Positions 1 to 6,897 are shown, counted from the stretch's first letter. The stretch is 10,484 bases of DNA from Phycisphaerae bacterium (GCA_030667885.1 DAOUVA010000097.1:1-10484), one strand, 5' to 3'. Program-made: numbers and translations. The notes: generated by a model from the sequence alone, not told the origin.

Positions 1-369
1 CAGCGCAAGAACTAATTCATCCGTGCTGGCTATACGAATATCCACAAACAAGTCTTGGCCTCCCGAAGCCTTTTTAATCTGGTCTTGTATTTGCTTTGCC
101 CTGTCTTCATCAACAATAGTTTCAAGCGTCTCGTTAAGAAAAGTTTTCATACTAAATTTACGAACATGCTGTTGTTGAAGTGAAGCACAGAACTCATTGA
201 CAATATTCGTTTGCTCCTTGACATCATCCTGAGGCGACGCATCGATTCGTGCCAATTCCATCACAATCTCCTGAATATCTTCGGCGTGAACTCCCTTAAG
301 CAGTTCAGTAGATGTTGCAGCATCCAGGCTCATTAATAACATCGCAGCTTTTTGTTTGCCCGTCATCAT
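1..369 (-). CDS. fliG: Flagellar motor switch protein FliG, N-terminal part (cut by window edge)
   Basis: Reading leftward from ATG at 369, 123 codons are open to the window edge. The protein begins MMTGKQKAAMLLMSLD and continues with ELLKGV, the start of the FliG N-terminal domain that docks on the C-terminal tail of FliF at the MS-ring. The first 14 residues of the core are identical to the core of the fliG paralog immediately upstream, so this is a tandem duplicate. A second ATG at 366 is also possible. The purine-rich AGAGGG stretch lies about 13 bases before the first ATG, a somewhat long spacing. The visible part stops just before the expected EHPQ motif, so the middle and torque domains are not seen and I cannot say whether this copy is torque-competent. 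It lies 120 bases downstream of the paralog and is probably co-transcribed. Identification as a FliG-family protein is firm; which copy is the main motor FliG is inference. Confidence 0.88.
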   Translation of the reverse strand, partial: MMTGKQKAAMLLMSLDAATSTELLKGVHAEDIQEIVMELARIDASPQDDVKEQTNIVNEFCASLQQQHVRKFSMKTFLNETLETIVDEDRAKQIQDQIKKASGGQDLFVDIRIASTDELVLAL

Positions 370-489
370 AGTTTATTTAAATCCCTCTTTGAGTTGTCTT
401 TCTTAATTTCTTCCTGATGATTATCACTAAGAGTTAGGTTTTGTCTTTTCTGTTTTCGATATAGGTTGTAACTGCCATCAGATATCAAA

Positions 490-1599
490 TCACTCTTCGA
501 TAAACATAAGTTCACTTTTCTCATTCATTTCGCGCAAGATATCCACAATTTCCTCTCTGGCCTGTTCAATATCATCCAACTCGTAAGCTGACATAAGTAA
601 CATTTGTTCATTCAACACAGCCGCCATCGTCTCGGAAATATTTGATTGAATTTTCTGAATGAGCTGATTGTCGGCTCTGACCAATGCCAAGGCCAATTTC
701 TTTATATCAATGCTTCTCAAAGCCTTCTGTAATGACCGGTCGGAAATTTGCGAGATATCTTCCCAAAATATCATCAAGTCTGCTACCATTCCACCGACAT
801 GTTTGTCTTTGCCCCGTATAGCACCAAGCAGACCATTTCTAATCTCTTTACCCATGTTTCGCAAAATAACGGCCATTTTTCTTATAGAAGGCTTAGATTG
901 TGCTGACAAAGGTCCATTTGTCTTACCGGCAGTAACAGCCTCAAGACGTTTGCAAACTACTTCTGTAATCCGACTCTTTGCCTGGGTGCTCATAGCCCCG
1001 CATTCGCTCATTCTGTTAACAATACTAACTCGGATACCCCAGTCCAAAAAGCGGAGCACTTCTGTTTTTTTCTCTGCAGGCATTTCTGATAAAACTACCG
1101 CAGCAGTTTGAGGATGCTCTTTCTCCAGAATTGCCGCTAACGTTTTAGGCTCAGCCGAACAAATAGATTTGAAAGGGTCGTTTTCATTCAGCAGCTCCTG
1201 TATTCCAGTCTGGAGCTGCTCTGTCTTCTCATCACCAACGCTGCTCTTCAATACTTCTTTCAGGAAACCATTAATGCGAAAGTCATCACTGGGCTGCAAC
1301 GATTTACAGTTTTGCCGAGCAACTCCCAAATCCTGCCTTTTATTGGTGAAATCAGTGGAATCCAAATTCGCTATTTCAACTGCCAATTCCTGGACCGCCT
1401 TGGCGTCAACGCCCTTGAGCAGCTCAGCAGCAGCCGTTGAATCAAGACTCATCAACAACATTGCAGCTTTTTGTTTTCCAGTCAACGCCTTTTTCGTGTC
1501 TCCTGGCCGCTCATTAGAAGTCTGTAACGGACGGATATTCGCCTTTTTTCTTCTCCGAAGAGATTTTCTACTCGAAATTTGATATTCGTTATTCGGCAT
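490..1599 (-). CDS. Divergent FliG paralog with altered torque-helix charges
   Basis: FliG forms the C-ring face that couples stator motion to rotor rotation. This 369-residue protein carries all three FliG regions: an N-domain from residue 39 (TGKQKAAMLLMSLD), a middle domain with the EHPQ motif at 161-164, and a C-domain with DRSLQ at 287-291. From the middle domain on it aligns without gaps to E. coli FliG as I recall it. In that alignment the five charged residues important for E. coli torque change: K264 to V307, R281 to T324, D288 to E331, D289 to Q332, R297 to E340. The Gly-Gly linker is Pro-Ser (237-238) and the MFxF element reads MIFW (276-279). Residues 1-38 are a basic extension (RKSLRRRKK) absent from the neighbouring copy. 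An in-frame TTG at 1485 lies exactly where the core begins and would give 331 residues, so the start is uncertain. It sits 73 bases after fliF. It is probably an accessory or structural C-ring subunit rather than a standard motor FliG. Confidence 0.85.
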   Translation of the reverse strand: MPNNEYQISSRKSLRRRKKANIRPLQTSNERPGDTKKALTGKQKAAMLLMSLDSTAAAELLKGVDAKAVQELAVEIANLDSTDFTNKRQDLGVARQNCKSLQPSDDFRINGFLKEVLKSSVGDEKTEQLQTGIQELLNENDPFKSICSAEPKTLAAILEKEHPQTAAVVLSEMPAEKKTEVLRFLDWGIRVSIVNRMSECGAMSTQAKSRITEVVCKRLEAVTAGKTNGPLSAQSKPSIRKMAVILRNMGKEIRNGLLGAIRGKDKHVGGMVADLMIFWEDISQISDRSLQKALRSIDIKKLALALVRADNQLIQKIQSNISETMAAVLNEQMLLMSAYELDDIEQAREEIVDILREMNEKSELMFIEE

Positions 1600-1672
1600 T
1601 TGATATTAGTGCCTTGTATATCCCTTTGCTTATTGTTTCGCTATAAACATAACAATCCACGCATTGCTAACT

Positions 1673-3178
1673 TTAGCCTCCCTTTTCTTCGAGCCAACTG
1701 GCAAACAATTGCTTCACTCGCTCAGGATCTTGTTCCAAAGCACTGGCTATCTGTCTGCGTACAACTAACGGCTCTGGAACTCCTTTTCCTTCCGATAGAA
1801 GTCCAGCGGCCCCTTCGGCTTCGGGCAATCCCCCTGCTTTGGGTACCTTTGCCGCCTTACTCTTTCCTCCACGGAACATACGAAAAAAAAGCAGCATGCA
1901 AATTGCCATAACGCCCATGGAAGCCTGACCCGCAATTGCTATATAACGAGGCCAACTGGACGGCTCTTCTTCAACAAGTGATTCAAACGGACGATTGAAC
2001 TTAACATCAACCACTTTGATAGCAGTTTCATCTTCAAGCCCAAGAGCATTTTGGATAATCGCCACTACATCCGTTTCCTGCATTATCTTTGCAGCGCTAT
2101 TTCCGGAGCCTGCATTATTTGGGTCTGCTACAGACAAGTCAACAAATGCCGCTACTTTAAGAGATTTTATTTGGCCCGGATAAACATCTTCCCGCTTTAC
2201 CGTCTTGCCGACCTCATATTCCGTATTAATTACTTCATCTTTCATCACGCTGCCAGGAATAGCCGGCTCACCTGCCGCTGATGGCATGGAAGCCCCGGTT
2301 TCAGAACCGCTTGTAATCTCTTCCTTAATAACAACTCCTTTTGGATCAAACTTTTCCGTAACGGTACTTACGCTGTTCATATCAATAATGGCACTGACCC
2401 TTACTGTTGCCCGTCCCGGACCTAAAACAGCGGTAAGCATATCCTCAACCTTACTCGCTAAGTTCTGCTCTACCCTTTCCCTATAGTCCTGAATAGTACC
2501 TGCCCCACTGGCAATAGTCGAATCTGATTCACTTGAAAGAAGATTCCCCTGGCTGTCTATCACGGTAACATTTTCCGATGTCAGTCCTTCAACACTGCCG
2601 GATACCAAATGCGTAATTGCTGCGATATTCAAACTGCTTAATTTATAACCCGGCCTTAGCCGAAGAACCACAGAAGTCGTGGTTTTGCCGGCATTAGATG
2701 TAAAAAGCGTCTGTTCAGCGGTTACTATATGGATACGGGCGTGAACGACGCCATCTATCATCTGGATGCTCTTGGCAAGTTCTTCCTGTAACGCACGCTT
2801 GAGGTTTACGCTTTGGACGAATGGACTTACTCCGATTTTCTCATTATCAAATATCTTGTACCCCCCCTGCTCGCCTATGGGAAGGCCCTCTTTTGCCATA
2901 TCCAAACGAAGCTGATATACCTGTTCCCTCGGCACGTAAATACTCGTCCCGCCGCTTCTCAATTCATAAGCAATGCCCTTTTCGCTAATTTTCTCGGTAA
3001 TCTTAGATGCCTCTTCAGGCGCAATTTCCTGGTACAGCATTCTCATATCAGGCCGGCGAGCCCAATAAGTAAGCAGAGCACCGGCAGCAATAAATGTGAG
3101 AAGGAGCCCAATAAGCAAGGCCCGTTGAACGAGACCTATCTTTTGCCAAACTACACTTATCTTTTGGAAAAAGTTCAT
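1673..3178 (-). CDS. fliF: Flagellar MS-ring protein FliF
   Basis: FliF multimerises in the inner membrane as the MS-ring, the base on which the rod, the export gate and the C-ring are built. The 501-residue protein has the expected layout: a short cytoplasmic N-terminus, a transmembrane helix at about 20-38, a YscJ/FliF-type periplasmic domain after it (the LYQEIAPEEASKI and GIAYELRSGG region), a FliF C-domain in the middle, and a second transmembrane helix at about 413-434. The cytoplasmic tail ends with a helical segment (about 472-501, VVRRQIASALEQDPERVKQL) of the kind that binds the FliG N-domain. It is slightly shorter than many FliF proteins (about 530-570). The ATG start is supported by AGAGG four bases upstream. 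It lies 57 bases after fliE and is followed by two FliG-family genes, which raises the question of which copy the FliF tail binds. Confidence 0.96.
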   Translation of the reverse strand: MNFFQKISVVWQKIGLVQRALLIGLLLTFIAAGALLTYWARRPDMRMLYQEIAPEEASKITEKISEKGIAYELRSGGTSIYVPREQVYQLRLDMAKEGLPIGEQGGYKIFDNEKIGVSPFVQSVNLKRALQEELAKSIQMIDGVVHARIHIVTAEQTLFTSNAGKTTTSVVLRLRPGYKLSSLNIAAITHLVSGSVEGLTSENVTVIDSQGNLLSSESDSTIASGAGTIQDYRERVEQNLASKVEDMLTAVLGPGRATVRVSAIIDMNSVSTVTEKFDPKGVVIKEEITSGSETGASMPSAAGEPAIPGSVMKDEVINTEYEVGKTVKREDVYPGQIKSLKVAAFVDLSVADPNNAGSGNSAAKIMQETDVVAIIQNALGLEDETAIKVVDVKFNRPFESLVEEEPSSWPRYIAIAGQASMGVMAICMLLFFRMFRGGKSKAAKVPKAGGLPEAEGAAGLLSEGKGVPEPLVVRRQIASALEQDPERVKQLFASWLEEKGG

Positions 3179-3235
3179 TAAGCCTCTTTATCAATTGACT
3201 ACCGATGATTGAAAAAAAACATAAAATATAATCAA

Positions 3236-3589
3236 TTACAACGGCATATTCATAGTTTGCTTGTACGCTTCAATCAGCTTATTTCTAACACCAACAAGAA
3301 GCTTGAAACTCATATCAGCCTTAGCCACCGCTGATACTACCGACGTGATATCCTCATTTTTACCCGACAACAAATCTTTTATGGACATATTTGAAGTCTG
3401 TTGAAGGTTATCAACATTGGATATATAACCCTTCATAGCATTGGCAAAATCCACCGTCTTACCATCGGAACCTCCCACTTTCGGCATACCTGATAAACCA
3501 GGATTAATTTTGGGCTGAACCGGGCGGGGCTCCAAAATTCCTTTCATTGAATTTGAGATCCCACTTACATTTGCATTCATGTTAACCAT
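3236..3589 (-). CDS. fliE: Flagellar hook-basal body protein FliE (MS-ring/rod junction)
   Basis: FliE is the small secreted protein that joins the MS-ring and export gate to the proximal rod. The 117-residue product has a variable Pro/Gly-rich N-terminal third and a conserved helical C-terminal half. That half carries the FliE pattern: VDFANAMKGYISNVDNLQQ, then a KADMSFKLLVGVRNKLIEAY segment split by family-typical spacing, and an ending of MNMPL. Length is close to the usual 100-110 residues. The ATG at 3589 follows AGGG by about nine bases; an internal ATG three codons later is a less likely start. It lies 16 bases after flgC and 57 bases before fliF in the standard flgBC-fliEF order, so co-transcription is very likely. 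No signal peptide is expected because FliE travels through the flagellar export apparatus. Confidence 0.94.
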   Translation of the reverse strand: MVNMNANVSGISNSMKGILEPRPVQPKINPGLSGMPKVGGSDGKTVDFANAMKGYISNVDNLQQTSNMSIKDLLSGKNEDITSVVSAVAKADMSFKLLVGVRNKLIEAYKQTMNMPL

Positions 3590-3605
3590 TGATTATTCCC
3601 TATTT

Positions 3606-4007
3606 TTATCGTAGTAATTCGAGTGTATTTTCCACCATTCGCTGGTAACGCTTCAAAACTGCTACATTTACTTGATACACTCGCGTTGCAATATTCAGAT
3701 TTATCATCTCAGCGGGCAAATTTATATTGGGCATAGCTACGTATCCATCGCCATCCGCTTGAGGATTACCGGGATCATACACCCTGAGAAAATCACTCAT
3801 ATCCGGAAGTATTTTATCCAGTTCAACACCACCTAAATCGTCATCTGATTTGAACGTAGCTTCAAGTCTGCGATAAGGTTCACCCTTACCGGCATCGCTT
3901 GTGCGGGCATTGGCAACATTCGACGAAATCACTTCCATCTGTTTGCCCTGTGCCTTCATACCCGAAATCGCTATATCGAGAGGACCAAAAAAATTGTCAA
4001 CATTCAT
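3606..4007 (-). CDS. flgC: Flagellar proximal rod protein FlgC
   Basis: FlgC is one of the proximal rod proteins, exported by the flagellar type III system and assembled in the periplasm. With the start placed at 4007 the product is 133 residues, close to the 134 of Salmonella FlgC. It shows the N-terminal rod-protein helix (LDIAISGMKAQGKQMEVISSNVANA), the GEPYRR motif, and the C-terminal helix (YQVNVAVLKRYQRMVENTLELL) that packs into the rod. The frame stays open upstream to an ATG at 4037, giving ten extra residues (MGIIVKGKEK). I prefer 4007 because AAAGGA precedes it by nine bases and because FlgC proteins usually begin just before the LDI-SG motif. It lies between flgB and fliE in one transcriptional direction. 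Confidence 0.94.
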   Translation of the reverse strand: MNVDNFFGPLDIAISGMKAQGKQMEVISSNVANARTSDAGKGEPYRRLEATFKSDDDLGGVELDKILPDMSDFLRVYDPGNPQADGDGYVAMPNINLPAEMINLNIATRVYQVNVAVLKRYQRMVENTLELLR

Positions 4008-4087
4008 TTTCTCTTTTCCTTTTACAATTATTCCCAAGCTTTATGCGACTACCCATCAAACTCGTCAACCAATAATGAATTACTCTC

Positions 4088-4450
4088 CTACCGCCCTACG
4101 TTTATTGCCAATTCAATCTGTTGGTATCTCTTCTTCAGCAACTGAATATATGTTTTGTAACGAAGGCTATTTTTAATCATTGCACCCACTTCATTTTCCA
4201 AAGTAACATCGTTGCCGTTTGACTTTACTGGCGTCTCTTTGGGTTGATAAGCCTGCGGCTCTATCTCACTAAGGTCAACGGAACCGGATGATTCCAGGGA
4301 TTTGGCAAGTACTTCTTCAAACTTTACATCAAGCCTGCGGTATCCCGGAGTTGCAAGATTGGCAACATTATGAGCGATAGCTTTCTGGCGCAGGCCTTCA
4401 GCCTTTATGCCGGCCTCGATAAGAGCCATTATGCTGTCAGTTTTCGACAT
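4088..4450 (-). CDS. flgB: Flagellar proximal rod protein FlgB
   Basis: FlgB is a proximal rod subunit that assembles on FliE at the base of the rod. The 120-residue product has the rod/hook-family N-terminal motif HNVANLATPGYRR (residues about 27-39), followed by DVKFEEVL. It ends with the helix SLRYKTYIQLLKKRYQQIELAI, which pairs with the N-terminal helix in rod proteins. It is a little shorter than Salmonella FlgB (138), with the difference in the variable central loop. It is the first gene of the minus-strand run. Its ATG lies about 39 bases downstream of the start site predicted from a perfect sigma-54 promoter at 4500-4515. The ribosome binding site is weak (GGGAAA). An 80-base gap separates it from flgC; no terminator is visible there. 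Confidence 0.94.
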   Translation of the reverse strand: MSKTDSIMALIEAGIKAEGLRQKAIAHNVANLATPGYRRLDVKFEEVLAKSLESSGSVDLSEIEPQAYQPKETPVKSNGNDVTLENEVGAMIKNSLRYKTYIQLLKKRYQQIELAINVGR

Positions 4451-4499
4451 CTGAAGTTTCCCAACATTTATTTACAAACCTTGTCTATAAAGAAATGTG

Positions 4500-4515
4500 T
4501 GCAAGAATCGTGCCA
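4500..4515 (-). promoter_or_regulatory. Sigma-54 (-24/-12) promoter of the flgBC-fliEFG operon
   Basis: On the minus strand the sequence reads TGGCACG-ATTC-TTGCA. This matches the sigma-54 consensus TGGCACR-N4-TTGCW at every specified base, with GG and GC at the required spacing. Transcription would start near 4489, giving a leader of about 39 bases before flgB. Sigma-54 promoters need an enhancer-binding ATPase, in flagellar systems a FleQ/FlrC/FlgR-type regulator; that gene is not in this window. Position, orientation and perfect match make this call strong. Confidence 0.93.
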
Positions 4516-4836
4516 AACGATGAAAGCTGGGCATTTTCACCATATTTACCCTTATTCTGCGTAAAAAACCGCTAAAATTCCACATAACCACTTATTTGGA
4601 TGGCAGTAGTAACGTCAGGATTTTATACAATGGCCTGCTTTTTTTACATACTCATAATGCTTTCGAACCTCTTAACAAATCCTTTAAATAAGCCGGAAAT
4701 TCTCTCCTACACCCAGAATATTTCTCCGTGAACGCCGATAATGACAAGGTATTACCTAATATTTACTACTTGCCTGCTATCCATAAGTGCATTCCCAACA
4801 TAGCCTTAGAGCTCTATGTAGATCGCCTGTAAATAC
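4516..4836. other. Divergent regulatory region between the flgB and fliK promoters
   Basis: These 321 bases lie between two back-to-back sigma-54 promoters and hold no convincing gene. This is where a shared enhancer-binding protein would be expected to bind. I see only modest candidate sites: a perfect 10-bp palindrome TAGAGCTCTA at 4807-4816, the short dyad AGGT-ATT-ACCT at 4747-4757, and GCCTGCT repeated directly at 4633 and 4772. None is long enough to exclude chance in a stretch this size. A sigma-28-like -10 box at 4734-4741 is listed separately. Confidence 0.5.
4715..4741 (+). promoter_or_regulatory. Possible sigma-28 (FliA-type) promoter upstream of fliK
   Basis: GCCGATAA at 4734-4741 is a perfect copy of the enterobacterial sigma-28 -10 element. 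The -35 position eleven bases upstream (AGAATATT at 4715-4722) matches TAAAGTTT at only four of eight bases. It would start transcription near 4748 and give a leader of roughly 136 bases to fliK. A chance 8-mer match in this region is unlikely but not negligible. The strong sigma-54 promoter closer to fliK is the better-supported driver. Confidence 0.3.
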
Positions 4837-4852
4837 TGGCACGAAAGTTGCT
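4837..4852 (+). promoter_or_regulatory. Sigma-54 (-24/-12) promoter of fliK
   Basis: TGGCACG-AAAG-TTGCT matches the sigma-54 consensus at every specified base, with GG at 4838-4839 and GC at 4850-4851. Transcription should begin near 4863, leaving a leader of about 20 bases that contains TAGG at 4871-4874 before the fliK ATG at 4884. It is divergent from the flgB sigma-54 promoter, with about 325 bases between their GG elements, so one enhancer-bound activator could serve both. Confidence 0.93.
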
Positions 4853-4883
4853 AATATTATGTTGTCTTAATAGGTTTTTGTGT

Positions 4884-6749
4884 ATGAATATGAACTTGAC
4901 GACAATCGATAATACAATGTTTGCTGCAGCAGCAGTCGCACCGCCACCTGCAGCTAAACCTAATACTTTTACAAATAGCACGACTTTTTCCTCGTCGACA
5001 GATAATATCCAACCGTCTTCTAACACCCCCGAATCAACAACGGCCGATAATATACCCGCCGTCGTCCAAAATGAACCTATAAACAAACCCAGGGAAGACT
5101 TTATCCAAACATTACGTAAAACAGTAAAGGCTGAATCTCCCCAGCAAAACCAGAATAACAAAAAGCCCGACAAAAATGACTTGGATTCTGCCATACCTTC
5201 CAAGGAAAATGCTGCCCAATCCTTTTCGACTACGGAAATACCTCTTACTTTTGAGATTCTCGTCAAAGAGAACGCCACAAAAACGGAGCCGAAAACCGGA
5301 TCACAACTTACCCAGCTGATAGCTAATCTCAAAGATGGTAAAAACTCTCCTACTACTGGACAAGCAACCAAATCATCCGAAATCAAAGTACTCGTAAACA
5401 CTGAAAAGGATCAAACTGGACTCAAAGCCGTTTTGCCGGAGACATCAAAAGGACAATCTGGACTCAAAAGCTCTTTGCCAAACACTTCCAAGGACCAACC
5501 TACTCTCCAAACTGTTTCAACTAATATATCTGAGAGTACTCCTACTGCCGATACACTGCCTGGAGAAGGTGAAAATACTGATAAGATATCAGCATCAAAT
5601 GATACTGTCCTAACCACAAAAGCCAAAGAACTGGTGCCCGATGTTCTTGCTGGTGCCAATCACAAAACAACCCAAATTAACGAAAAAACGCCTCCTGTGG
5701 ATGCTTCAGTTGTCACCAACAGCACAAAAAGTTCTGACTTGAGCGGCAAAAAATCCGATCTCGATACTCTTGTTGAAGATGGCGGCAAAAAGACAAATGA
5801 AGATACAACCTTGACAGATAAGCCTGCCATCCACGCCGATGAAAAAACACCGGAATTGAAAACAAGCTTTTCACAGGTTCAGAACAAATCCATTGAGCCG
5901 AAATCTCAGCCTGCCGGGATTGCTCCTGAAAATTCTACTGCGAACCTTAACACAACAACTGATAGTAAAACAACTGTACTCTCAGAATCATCAGATGGAA
6001 ACAGCAAAGAATCTTCACAAGCCGGGAACAAGCTCCCAGATAACTCTGCTGTTCAAGAGTTAAATATCTCTGGTATTAAGGTATCCACCGGCCAAACAAA
6101 AAACAACGACAGTATGGCCTCCAATAATAACTCTAATTCAAAACTCGAACAAATAATCACTCACAATAATCCAGATAATCCCGCAACAGAACTAACTCCC
6201 AACTCTGCAGAAGGTACTAAAGCCGTTGAACTGCCGAGCCAAACTTCGCCCAGCAGTATATCTGCAGGTGTTGGTAAACAGATTCAAGAATCTGTGCAAA
6301 GCTCTTTTTCACAAGGAGGACAGAATCAGCAGATTACCATTCAACTTAATCCACCGGAACTTGGGAAGATTTTAATAAAATTCCAGGAGCAGGACAACCA
6401 GATAACAGGACTGTTGGAAGTCAGCAAAACACAAACCAGAATAGAGATAGAGCAAGCGATACCGCAGATAATCCGAGGTCTCCAGGATTCGGGCATTCAG
6501 ATAAAACGGCTTGATGTAGTGCTCTCCCAGGAAGAACAACCGGGTCAAGGGGCTCTTCGGGACTCAGCCTCGGGAGGGCTGCAAAATGGTTGGGCCCAGC
6601 AACAATATCCAACAGACCCATATATGGGTAGGAACAACCTCGAGGCAGGCGAGATTAACGAATGGTTAAGAAACAATAATAGTTACCAAAACACCTCGGA
6701 ATTACAGGAGGCGCTTACTACAGATGGATCTATAAATATGTTGATATAG
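4884..6749 (+). CDS. fliK: Flagellar hook-length control protein FliK
   Basis: FliK is secreted during hook assembly, measures hook length and switches the export gate to filament substrates. With the start at 4884 the product is 621 residues, long for the family. Residues about 30-470 are low complexity, rich in Thr, Ser, Asn, Lys and Pro, as expected for the unfolded ruler segment. The conserved Flg_hook domain lies at about 484-548: it begins ITIQLNPPELGKILIKF, continues through an internal E-IEQAIPQIIRGLQDSGIQI stretch and ends RLDVVLS. Residues after 550 form a Gln/Asn-rich tail. The frame extends upstream to TTG at 4848, but that codon lies inside the -12 element of the sigma-54 promoter and cannot be transcribed from it, so ATG 4884 (nine bases after TAGG) is preferred; ATG 4890 is a second option. 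Hook genes such as flgD and flgE do not follow, which is unusual. Confidence 0.9.
   Translation: MNMNLTTIDNTMFAAAAVAPPPAAKPNTFTNSTTFSSSTDNIQPSSNTPESTTADNIPAVVQNEPINKPREDFIQTLRKTVKAESPQQNQNNKKPDKNDLDSAIPSKENAAQSFSTTEIPLTFEILVKENATKTEPKTGSQLTQLIANLKDGKNSPTTGQATKSSEIKVLVNTEKDQTGLKAVLPETSKGQSGLKSSLPNTSKDQPTLQTVSTNISESTPTADTLPGEGENTDKISASNDTVLTTKAKELVPDVLAGANHKTTQINEKTPPVDASVVTNSTKSSDLSGKKSDLDTLVEDGGKKTNEDTTLTDKPAIHADEKTPELKTSFSQVQNKSIEPKSQPAGIAPENSTANLNTTTDSKTTVLSESSDGNSKESSQAGNKLPDNSAVQELNISGIKVSTGQTKNNDSMASNNNSNSKLEQIITHNNPDNPATELTPNSAEGTKAVELPSQTSPSSISAGVGKQIQESVQSSFSQGGQNQQITIQLNPPELGKILIKFQEQDNQITGLLEVSKTQTRIEIEQAIPQIIRGLQDSGIQIKRLDVVLSQEEQPGQGALRDSASGGLQNGWAQQQYPTDPYMGRNNLEAGEINEWLRNNNSYQNTSELQEALTTDGSINMLI
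5406..5531 (+). repeat. Three tandem 42-base repeats inside fliK
   Basis: Three consecutive in-frame 42-base units encode KDQTGLKAVLPETS, KGQSGLKSSLPNTS and KDQPTLQTVSTNIS. The first two are close copies; the third has diverged. The units lie in the low-complexity ruler region, so gain or loss of a unit would change protein length by 14 residues without a frameshift. Confidence 0.8.
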
Positions 6750-6826
6750 ATAAATCCCGAAACCGCCAAAAACTATTGGAAACCGTAAATTAGCACCTGT
6801 CCAGATGATACTTAACAAGATAACCG

Positions 6827-6860
6827 AAATCGATTGAGATAAATATAATCCTATCGATTT
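6827..6860. repeat. 8-bp inverted repeat between fliK and the TPR-glycosyltransferase gene
   Basis: AAATCGAT at 6827-6834 and ATCGATTT at 6853-6860 form a perfect inverted repeat with an 18-base loop. The loop contains TATAAT (6844-6849), identical to a vegetative -10 box, but I find no matching -35 at the right spacing. The right arm runs into TTTTT. It could be a weak, AT-rich terminator for fliK, an operator around a promoter for the next gene, or chance. It sits in the only 148-base gap between these genes. Confidence 0.35.
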
Positions 6861-6897
6861 TTACTGATATTTAAAAAAAGAGTAAGGCTATGCACAG

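Noticed and set aside
668..1111. 147-residue plus-strand frame inside the FliG paralog
   Set aside because: It is antisense to a well-supported FliG-family gene, with no recognisable domain and no ribosome binding site case.
1699..1713. TGGCAAACAATTGCT on the plus strand resembling a sigma-54 promoter
   Set aside because: The GG and GC elements are 11 rather than 12 bases apart, the CACG block is degraded, and it lies antisense inside fliF with no gene downstream to drive.
2813..3181. 122-residue plus-strand frame over the start of fliF
   Set aside because: It is antisense to the conserved FliF N-terminal region, and the composition fits a shadow frame.
4807..4816. 10-bp perfect palindrome TAGAGCTCTA upstream of the fliK promoter
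   Set aside because: A palindrome of this length is expected by chance fairly often in a few hundred bases, and it is nearer the promoter than a typical sigma-54 enhancer site. It is mentioned only within the regulatory region.
4814..5401. 195-residue open frame on the minus strand opposite the fliK start
   Set aside because: It runs antisense to fliK, spans both the sigma-54 promoter and the fliK N-terminus, and resembles no family. It is explained by the Thr/Ser/Lys-rich codons of fliK.
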